Part shown: positions 59,601 through 64,000 of the stretch, one piece after another
How the letters are laid out: each line of letters starts with the position of its first letter
Position numbering within the stretch: the stretch's first letter is position 1
DNA from: Lepas anatifera
Lineage: Eukaryota > Arthropoda > Thecostraca > Lepadidae
Direction: 5' to 3'
NCBI GenBank assembly: GCA_034440635.1
Contig: JAOTON010000391.1
Coordinates: 186,001-250,000 of the forward strand
Length of the DNA stretch: 64,000 bases
Program-made: the position numbers and the translations under genes
The notes under the pieces: generated by a model
What the model was told of the DNA's origin: nothing
Seen by the model: only the letters and a program-made list of their open reading frames with translations
Database searches by the model: none

Positions 59601-62600
59601 TGTTCTTCGCCTTTATCGTGTTTGTGGCGAGAGATTCAAAGACAGCAGTTTGATGCCTTGTCGCGTCGACATCAAAGGCCTTAAATTTTTTGTTTGCCAT
59701 TTTCTGACACTCTGGTCATTTTGTTACTAGTCGCAAGCATCAAAATCAGTTTTAAAAATAGTCAGAAATTCGAATAATGTCCCCATTTTGGCCTCCCTCA
59801 GAACACTGTGCACCGGGGGCCATCGATGGCCCCCTCTAACTCCGAAAATATGGGCGTTAGCGCAAATCTGCAAAGTGCAATAGAAAGCTCGCGTGAATTC
59901 AGTAAGAAATTACTTCACATGTTTTAGTGCTCAGGTCAATGGTTTGACCTCCAGAGGTCAAATTAGGCCAAGATCGGCTATTTTCACTCAAATATGCAAT
60001 GCTTAAGCAAACTGGGCATAACTCCTATGCCATTAGAGCTATTGGGGTCTGGTAAAGTACATTTGATAGGGAATTGTCAGTCCTTTTCCGCTATTGAAAC
60101 GTAAAGACCTCCCACCAGTGGTTTGACCTCCAGAGGTCACCTCGTGACCTAAGATGACCCGAGGTCACGAAAGGTCAGAAAGTGACCTTGCCGTCTATTA
60201 AATGAAAGCCAGTGACAAGACAAACACGATGGTGTTGTTTCAGCGCTCTAGTTTAATTAGGTCAAAGGTTATTGTACCCCTGGTGACCTTAGATGACCTT
60301 GGAAAGGTCAAAGGGCAAATATGGCCCATGAAATCCGTGAAAGGGTGTCCAAGAACGTTTTTCTCATCAAGCTGAGCATTTTCAATCGCTTTTGTGACTT
60401 TTAGATCATAAGACAGTTTTCCTCATGCTTTTTCAATGGGAGAGGTCACCTCGTGACCTGACCTCAAGGCACAAAATCGAAAAATCCCGGATATACACCT
60501 TGTAGACCCTGGAGGGGCCATAAAGTGTAGGAAGTTTCAAATCGATCGACTTCAAATGTAGCTCTTACAGAGCTCTAAAGTTGAAGTGAGGTGACCTTCG
60601 TTGACCTCGTCTGGTGACCTGACCATGGGTGACCCGGGGTAAAAAATTTCAGTGATGGTGGGAAATTTATGCAGTAAGAGGTAGAGTCCTCAACCGCGGT
60701 GCTACGCCTCTTCGTTGTTCTGCTATCTCGGAAAAACCTTAGGGGGCCATCGATGGCCCCCCGGTGGGGCGAGGGTTAAGTCCACTACCCGCTACTTCGC
60801 TGCTTTTTGGTGATAGAAACTGCTACTCCCCTTCCTTTTGGAGAGTGTGCAAGTAGCGGAGTAATGGATGTAAGGAGAGCAAGTCTCTTTAGAATCATCT
60901 GGATTTTACAGTTCATAGACATATTTCTGACTGTGCACAGCTAAATTAACATGTAAGCAACATTGAAATCTTCCTAGACGGAGTTTAGTATTATATGGCC
61001 ATTGGCCAATTGTCACGCTAGTCGAACTTTTAAACAGCTCATAGAAACGAGCCAAATACAAAGCTGCAAAAAAATTTTCTTTAACAAGTAATCTAACGCA
61101 TAGTAAGCCGAATAAAAGACCATAAATGAGGTAATAAGCAAACATTTTGGGTTGATCCTCAAAAAGATACAAAAAAATATTATATCTGAACTTCCGGCTT
61201 GAACTCAGTCGAGTTTCCTAGAAAAAAGCAATTATAAACACTTCCATCGACTCGTAATGGTGCAGTCATGGACATGAACTGACGACCTTGGGATATCGAG
61301 GCTAAAAATCCGATGTAGCAGGATTGTAGCTCTCTGGACACATCTGACATGCTGGGTATCGTTGGAAATATTATGGTTGGTGCGGCGAGTTTACCTTTTT
61401 GGGGTAATGTCACTTTAACTGACTCAGAGGTCTGACCTAGAATTTCCTGAACGTACATACAGTTCTAGACAGAATTGGGAAAAGGATCAGTTGAAATGAA
61501 ACATTCCTCAACAATATCGTTTTAAAGCTATCGCTGCAGCGTGAACAGAAAATACCACGAGCAGACCGGACTTAAGGTATGTTTTTCCCGTTTCAGAACT
61601 ACACGGTGCACTACTACATATCGCAGGGCGCGGCGCCCTCCAGTCTGGTGCTGGGTATCCCGTTCTACGGCAACGGCTTCACCCTCAGGAACTCTGGCCA
61701 GCACGGTCTGTACGCGCCCACCAGCGGCCCCATCCCGGGCTGCACCTACACGGAGGAGGACGGGGACTGCGGCTTCGGAGAGGTAGCTGCCGCACTCCAG
61801 AGTGGTACACTAGCACACCCTCGCCACATGTAGCGAGGAGATTAAACCAGGAGAGTCCCATCGCAGTTCGAAGACGGAAATTATCCGATGCCTTTAAGGC
61901 AGAGGTGTTTCATTTTACGGCTGCACATGTTCAAAGAGCACTACGGTGCACATGCGGTGCAGCTAATTGTAACCCAGCATCCATTACGGCAGAGGCCAGG
62001 GGGTGGGCCGTGGGTGACTCAGTAGTACCTGACCCCCGTTTGCTGAGTCAAGTGTTTTGGGTCAGAGCGTTGTTGCAGGTTGGTCCCCTAAATAAGGCGA
62101 GATCGCCGCGATCCCCGCCAGCATGGTGTGAGCAATGCATTCTTCTTCCTGGAATCCTGGCTGTGACATCTGCGCTTCAATCACGGCATGACAACAAAAT
62201 TCGTGTCAATTTTGGGCCAAAACATCCTGATTTTAGCGTCCAGGACCCAATTTCAGGTCAGTTGTAGAAAAGTGGCGTATTGCCGGAAATTGCACCCCGC
62301 TTTAATTAGCCTAAATATGGTGCATTTCCCTGCTCCCAATGCGTCGGCTTAGCTCTGATGCGCGACTTCCCTACTTTCGTGTATGTTGTAGAAAAGCGGC
62401 TTATGGTAGAAAATTGTTGCTCCGCTTTAATTGGCCAAAATATCGTAAATTTTATTTCTTCAGATGCGTCGACTTACCAAAGTATAGTCCTGTACACAAT
62501 ACAAACAAGCTCAGATTGGGCGCTGGTACTGATTCGCCCCGGGTATAGAACGACACTGACATATCTGTTAGCAGTCCGACCTGCACTGACCGGGTGGCGC

Positions 62601-62732
62601 CGGCAGCTGTGTGAGCTTTACTTCAGCAAACCTGGCTGGACGCACGTCCGCGATCCGGAACAGCAGGCCATCTACGCCTACAGCGACAAGTACTGGATCG
62701 GCTACGACGACCTCGACACCATCAGACTAAAG
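32608..62732 (+). CDS. GH18 chitinase gene, eight coding exons visible, 3' end beyond window
   Basis: Joining 32608-32674, 34867-35073, 36834-36934, 41210-41341, 43243-43370, 50871-50997, 61597-61782 and 62607-62732 gives one open frame of 358 codons with all phases matching. The product is a secreted glycoside hydrolase family 18 enzyme that cleaves beta-1,4 N-acetylglucosamine chains (chitin). In order: signal peptide (1-24), CYFQSWAVYRPGAGAF (strand 1), KTLLAVGGWNEGSKKFS (about 108-124), catalytic DGLDLDWEYPG (150-160, acid E157), MAYDYHGDW (220-228), LVLGIPFYGNGF, and YWIGYDD (345-351). All catalytic aspartates and the glutamate are present. The final barrel strand (usually M.WALD.DDF) and any chitin-binding domain are not found before 64000. 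Introns range from 0.8 to 10.6 kb and are full of transposons. Arthropod chitinases serve in moulting, digestion and immunity; which applies here is unknown. Confidence 0.92.
33629..34439 (+). mobile_element. TTAA element family B, copy B2 (811 bp), in chitinase intron
   Basis: TTAA at 33625-33628 and 34440-34443. Ends CACGCGCATTGAAGGGGG and CCCTGTCAATGCGCGTG. The GGCGGCGCGTAGCGCCGCC hairpin is at about 33691-33709. AGGTCA hexamers are clustered at 33760-33815, 33930-33955 and 34070-34130. Confidence 0.82.
34628..34800 (+). repeat. SINE remnants
   Basis: An A-box-like motif of a - strand tRNA (CCACTAGACCACTAGG) at about 34636 lies beside a + strand SINE body and tail, CCCCAACAGGGTGGGAG and GACGCCGTATAACCCTGG with GAGCGTCGTTAA. 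Two SINEs of opposite orientation may be joined. Confidence 0.5.
34867..35073 (+). CDS. Chitinase exon: mature N-terminus and first barrel strand
   Basis: Acceptor CCTCTGCCGCAG, donor GTGAGA after AAGG. It encodes ASNHHVVTCYFQSWAVYRPG, then DPNLCTHLLYTFAGID and the start of the LDPDNDLSD loop. The two cysteines in CYFQ and NLCTH form the conserved first disulphide of GH18 chitinases. Phase 1 in and phase 1 out. Confidence 0.93.
35074..36833. other. Chitinase intron, 1760 bp
   Basis: AT-rich with ATTACCATTG-like short direct repeats near 35550-35650. No nested gene or recognisable transposon. Confidence 0.6.
36834..36934 (+). CDS. Chitinase exon: GGW motif
   Basis: Acceptor GGTTTTCAG, donor GTATGT. 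It encodes AYVRFTNLKKQNPALKTLLA followed by VGGWNEGSKKFSH, covering the conserved K..P.LK.LLAVGGW block of strand 3. Phase 1 in, phase 0 out. Confidence 0.93.
36935..40504. other. Chitinase intron, first 3.6 kb
   Basis: 37760-38330 is rich in AGGTCA/TGACCT motifs (for example TTCAAGGTCATTGACC near 37955). On the opposite strand it resembles 56560-56780, so it is probably another GGTCA-rich repeat family. 38720-38760 has an AATAATATAAATAA tandem. No gene is seen in the remaining sequence. Confidence 0.5.
40505..41199 (+). repeat. 33 bp minisatellite in chitinase intron, next to the catalytic exon
   Basis: About twenty copies of a unit built from GGTAGTCCCTCAGGGAGAGT and GTGACCCCGCTGT, with 31-base variants lacking GA. 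The last unit ends ten bases before the AG of the acceptor at 41208-41209. Frames on the - strand over the array (41011-41419) are repeat artefacts. Confidence 0.93.
41210..41341 (+). CDS. Chitinase exon: catalytic DGLDLDWEYPG, GC donor
   Basis: Acceptor CCTCCCCAG. It encodes MAASAETRKVFIDSVMDYLE, then KFNFDGLDLDWEYPG with the catalytic glutamate, then QRGGSHDDK. All 44 codons are in phase 0. The only donor that keeps the frame to the next exon is AAG|GCGAGT, so the following intron is GC-AG. The internal methionine at the exon start is not an alternative start; it continues FSH from the previous exon. Confidence 0.93.
41621..42423 (-). mobile_element. TTAA element family B, copy B3, reversed (803 bp)
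   Basis: Left flank TTAA 41617-41620. The right flank reads TTAG at 42424-42427, one substitution from TTAA. The order of internal blocks is reversed compared with B2: GAGCCACCTTCGC lies on the left and the pseudo-hairpin CGGCGCTACGCGCTGCCG on the right. The hairpin is imperfect here. Confidence 0.8.
42424..43242. other. Chitinase intron remainder
   Basis: A 46-base open block at 42525-42570 between AG and GTAAGT imitates an exon (see rejected items). Nothing else is recognised. Confidence 0.5.
43243..43370 (+). CDS. Chitinase exon: strand 5 region
   Basis: Acceptor GGCATTTCAG. It encodes ANFGLLIKELKDVFKPKGY, then VLSAALPAGKTSAHKSYDIP and TLMK. The donor is placed at GAA|GTCAGT because the next exon starts with A, completing the lysine codon and giving KYLDFFNIMAYD as in the family. 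Phase 0 in, phase 2 out. Confidence 0.88.
43371..44037. other. Chitinase intron, left part
   Basis: No repeat or gene recognised. Confidence 0.45.
44042..45085 (+). mobile_element. TTAA element family A, copy A2 (1044 bp)
   Basis: TTAA at 44038-44041 and 45086-45089. The left end is CCCTCACCCCACCGGG. The right end has three GGTGGGG-type blocks where other copies have two, and the subterminal palindrome GGCCATCGATGGCC is intact only on the right. Confidence 0.82.
45255..46010 (+). repeat. Interspersed repeat F, copy F1
   Basis: Begins TAGGGTGTCCCAAAAAACC and matches 48945-49676 in reverse orientation along about 740 bases, including GGTGTCAACCGGCAAGCTTG and GGCCAGAGGCGGATCTAATA on the matching strand. 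The terminus looks like a DNA transposon end, but the other boundary is not resolved. Confidence 0.7.
46370..47397 (+). mobile_element. TTAA element family A, copy A3 (1028 bp)
   Basis: TTAA at 46366-46369 and 47398-47401. Both subterminal GGGGGCCATCGATGGCCCCC palindromes are intact, and the ends are the closest to the family consensus in the window. Confidence 0.85.
47540..48145 (+). pseudogene. Broken conserved-looking reading frame of unknown function
   Basis: Three blocks in order on the + strand: ILFDKLSMAPAEHLQVKQIAELIAHFHDPYFLQALLTAGTPRLDIRLFQDMKTYSG (read in pieces, stop at 47713-47715), then SIMRQPWHLTGENAVLWLFGEGVSTDEN, then NLAVTNDSAERSVKYIMDYTDVAREGDM at 48045-48133. The TPRLD....DM, HLT.E..VL.LF and NDSAER.V motifs recall a family of uncharacterised invertebrate proteins, often multi-copy, possibly mobile-element derived. 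I cannot name it. Stops and frame changes make it a pseudogene inside a chitinase intron, directly right of A3. Confidence 0.5.
48410..48860 (-). repeat. Interspersed repeat F, copy F3, diverged
   Basis: Ends in GGTATTTTGGGACACC, the reverse of the F1 left end. It shares CGCCTCTGGCCAGTGAT, CATAAGCTTTC and AACTCAAAGGAGAATGCGG with F2, with more substitutions. The left limit is uncertain. Confidence 0.6.
48945..49676 (-). repeat. Interspersed repeat F, copy F2
   Basis: Reverse-orientation partner of F1, ending GGGACACCCTA at 49676. The short + strand frame at 48980-49162 is shared with F1 but shows no excess of silent changes, so I do not call it coding. Confidence 0.7.
49677..50870. other. 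Chitinase intron end
   Basis: Nothing recognised until the acceptor GTGTTGCGCAG at 50860-50870. Confidence 0.45.
50871..50997 (+). CDS. Chitinase exon: MAYDYHGDW
   Basis: Acceptor TTGCGCAG, donor GTACGT. It encodes YLDFFNIMAYDYHGDWDPFT then GHTAPMYSCKEDVQRGWDWLNV. The M-x-Y-D-x-H-G-x-W block of strand 6 includes the tyrosine and aspartate that contact substrate. Phase 2 in, phase 0 out. Confidence 0.94.
51585..51752 (-). repeat. tRNA-derived SINE in chitinase intron
   Basis: On the - strand GGGCGCTGTGGTACAATG with AATAGCAC (A box) and CCCGGGTTCAAGGTC (B box), then CCTGAACAGGGGACAATCTG and AACCTTCCAACGGGT, matching the bodies at 25130 and 26058. Confidence 0.65.
51753..53080. other. Chitinase intron, no gene
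   Basis: Unique-looking sequence with GC-rich patches at 51880-51960 and 52180-52340. Nothing recognised. Confidence 0.4.
53085..54949 (-). mobile_element. TTAA element family A, copy A4, interrupted by B4
   Basis: TTAA at 53081-53084 and 54950-54953. The A sequence runs 53085-53311, stops inside ATGCAATGCTTAA, and resumes at 54159 with GCAAACTGGGCATAA. In A5 and A6 the same place reads ATGCAATGCTTAAGCAAACT without interruption. The intervening B4 therefore inserted at an internal TTAA. Without B4 the element is about 1.02 kb. Confidence 0.88.
53316..54154 (+). mobile_element. TTAA element family B, copy B4 (839 bp), nested in A4
   Basis: TTAA at 53312-53315 and 54155-54158. Ends CACGCGCATTGACGGGGG and CCCGTCAATGCGAGTG. 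The palindromes GGCGGGTACCCGCC (right) and GGCGGCGCGCAGCGCCGCC (left) are present. Confidence 0.88.
54954..54997 (-). mobile_element. Solo family A end (A4b)
   Basis: Directly after the TTAA that closes A4 come CCCGCGCCCCACCGGGGGTC, CGCCACC and GCCCCACCG, the double end of family A. Similarity then stops at about 54997 and gives way to CACAGTGTTCT. Confidence 0.7.
55255..56275 (-). mobile_element. TTAA element family A, copy A5 (1021 bp)
   Basis: TTAA at 55251-55254 and 56276-56279. The element is complete, with the double end on the left and the single CCCTCGCCCC end on the right in reverse orientation. Confidence 0.85.
56334..56420 (+). mobile_element. Solo TTAA element end, family G
   Basis: TTAA at 56330-56333, followed by CACACGCAGTGGAGGGGGCC, CTAAAGTG, CCCCCACC and TATTTTTCC with AAAGCAGCCAGAGAA. 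The layout matches the single ends of A, B and C. No partner end was found. Confidence 0.5.
56421..57087. other. Chitinase intron segment, GGTCA-rich
   Basis: 56560-56780 carries AAGGTCAAGGTCAAAGG and related motifs and matches, inverted, parts of 37700-38330 (shared TGTAGACCGAGTG). A short frame from 56849 contains IEGSQQEEPKC, which recurs inverted at 58463-58500. Confidence 0.5.
57088..58142 (+). pseudogene. Broken frame with C-D-N-C-P-G-Q-N-K-N motif, probably mobile-element derived
   Basis: Frame 1 (57088-57480) reads SLDLKKVLTTPHGKSVILFCAR, then FAYFNFTLCETGSRYGFCHVW and DETHGRRDCAKVATIPHDYV. A TAA at 57481-57483 precedes LFCDNCPGQNKNMTH in the same frame. After a shift near 57570, frame 2 (to 58142) reads KGHTYLPYESMHTTVEARVR, then YAPSDWCTLIRTSRYDTFPYDVTEH and a variable tail. 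The order D-x-Q-x-x-L, W.E, D.C.GQNKN, GH.YLP and Y.P.DW recalls a multi-copy family of uncharacterised arthropod and cnidarian proteins (I believe DUF7869-like, unconfirmed). Function is unknown. The two breaks suggest a pseudogene, although sequencing error or an intron at the second is possible. Confidence 0.55.
58143..59773. other. Chitinase intron segment
   Basis: Contains the inverted IEGSQQEEPKC-encoding repeat (58463-58500). GC-rich frames at 59120-59415 are unrecognised. Confidence 0.4.
59811..60775 (-). mobile_element. TTAA element family A, copy A6, left-truncated
   Basis: Right TTAA at 60776-60779 with the intact single end. The left side starts at CACCGGGGGCCATCGATGGC without the outer terminal repeat or TTAA. 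The flank AACACTGTG matches the break point of A4b. Confidence 0.78.
60776..61596. other. Chitinase intron end
   Basis: Nothing recognised before the pyrimidine-rich acceptor TTTTTCCCGTTTCAG at 61582-61596. Confidence 0.5.
61597..61782 (+). CDS. Chitinase exon: strand 7 and insertion domain start
   Basis: Acceptor CCCGTTTCAG, donor GTAGCT after GAG. It encodes NYTVHYYISQGAAPSSLVLG, then IPFYGNGFTLRNSG and a cysteine-bearing PTSGPIPGCTYTEEDGDCGF. All 62 codons are phase 0. LVLGIPFYG.GFTL is the conserved strand 7 block. Confidence 0.94.
62607..62732 (+). CDS. Chitinase exon: YWIGYDD, last exon in window
   Basis: Acceptor GGCGCCGGCAG, donor GTACGG. It encodes LCELYFSKPGWTHVRDPEQQ, then AIYAYSDKYWIGYDDLDTIR and LK. 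Family members continue with about 40 further residues ending the barrel, so at least one more exon must follow beyond 64000 or be undetected. Confidence 0.93.
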
Positions 62733-64000
62733 GTACGGCGCCCGGGACCGAGACCGAACACGACCAGACTCAGGGTAAAGCTAAACTCACATGACGTCGG
62801 CGTCATCAAACTCAAGGCACGGCAGCCAAAGAGGTGCGGTGCCACTACCGAGCGTCTCATTCCGAACAATGGATAGCTCTGTTACTGTACTGTAACTGAC
62901 GCATGCCGCTGACTCCATAGGCCCTCTCACCATTCAATACAAACAGGCTAACGCTAATTGTGATCCACTCGGCGGAGGATCAGTAAACACGAGGAGCGGG
63001 TCTGATGCTGTACCTTGAGAACATTGTATCCACTCTTAAAGCGAAATTCCCACTAGTCTGAAGCTGTTGGTAAGAGCGATTTTGAGCTTCTTCAGTTGGA
63101 TAAGCATATTAAAAGCCTAATTCGCTGTAAGGGATCTGTCTCATACAATCAGACCAATCAAAGTGTATAGCACAAATAACCATTCCCCGTTCCCTGCAAG
63201 CCAAGAGATTAGTTACAGAAGATTAGGGGGAGGGGGCAAGGAGGCGGTCGTTTCCTCCCCCAAACTTTTAGAGGGAACCCCTTGGGCGCCGCACACAAAG
63301 CTGACTCAAGGTCCTCCAGCAAAGGCCCTGTAACCTGGAGTTATCACTGGCAGACTGGTAGCCCGGTCGGCTGGTGCGGTCTGTCGAAAACGCCTTGTTC
63401 GCTGTGGGGCCCCGCCATCTTCTCAGATGGATTCATCAGCTCCTGACTGGGGCCATCAGCTCCTGGTTGTGGGTCCGCCCGCTTACTTGCAGGGGGCCAC
63501 AAGTTTTCTGACTTGGGGCCCCACCAGTATCCCGGCTGGGGAACCACCTACTTGTCAGTTGGGTGCCTACCAGTCGCTCGGCTGGGGAGGCCATCAGATC
63601 TCCCGTTAACTGAAGCGTCACTGAACTAGAAATGGTTCAATTTAATTCAAGGGCTTTATTCGTATTGAACTATGCTAAGTCCATTTGGTCGGTCGAATGA
63701 GGATTTGTTCACTGTGGAGTCCACCAACTTTCTGGTTGGGGCCCATAACAGGTGGTCTAGTGCTAAAGCCTGTTAATTAAGACCCTTTAAATTTTTTACC
63801 TGGGGCCCTTCTGGCCGCGCAAGCTTTCTTGAATAGAAACTTCCCTACACTGAGGACCTCGCCCGACGACGGGGCCAGAGCGGGCCCCATAGTCCAATAC
63901 GCCGAGGAAAACCCCTCCCCCAACCGAAAAACTGCAAGAGACCAAAGTCGTTGGAAAAAATGAAGTAGTTGGTACACCTAAAAATTCAAATGAAGTATAC
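62733..64000. other. Chitinase intron, right edge
   Basis: No M.WALD.DDF-type exon was found. 63390-63610 has degenerate GGGGCC-CATCAGCTCC repeats of about 30 bases. Confidence 0.5.

Overview
This is a stretch of an invertebrate animal genome, probably arthropod. The evidence is widely spaced exons with GT/AG introns, AT-rich non-coding DNA, non-LTR and Penelope-like reverse transcriptase remnants, tRNA-derived SINEs, and a small four-pass membrane protein of a kind I associate with arthropods. The species cannot be fixed from the sequence. The only gene with clear function is a GH18 chitinase on the + strand. Eight coding exons lie between 32608 and 62732 and give 358 codons, and the last part of the barrel runs off the right edge. 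A second probable gene is a single-exon four-pass membrane protein on the - strand (27201-27785).

Layout. Positions 1-10560 hold one non-LTR retrotransposon on the - strand, split by an 8.1 kb TTAA-flanked insertion (588-8725) that itself carries younger insertions. Positions 10560-12130 are a GGCGCC-rich tandem array with hairpin headers. Positions 12131-32600 hold inverted 1.24 kb TTAA elements, a decayed RNase H-type LINE, a Penelope-like fragment, several SINEs, the membrane protein gene, a 49 bp minisatellite and a large AT-rich palindrome. From 32600 to the end is the chitinase gene. Its introns hold at least nine TTAA elements or element fragments, SINEs, a 33 bp minisatellite that reaches almost to the splice acceptor of the catalytic exon, and two broken, unfamiliar but conserved-looking reading frames (47540-48145 and 57088-58142).

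The main theme is a set of TTAA-targeting elements (called A, B, C, G and H here). A, B, C and G share an end design: TTAA, a 12-16 bp terminal repeat starting C, a G-run/C-run palindrome with an AT-containing centre, then a TTTTTC motif. In A, B and C the opposite end carries a second, internal copy of terminal-repeat sequence. No transposase is visible here, so all look non-autonomous. Families A and B are also full of AGGTCA/TGACCT hexamers. All family labels are mine, and none has been checked against a database.
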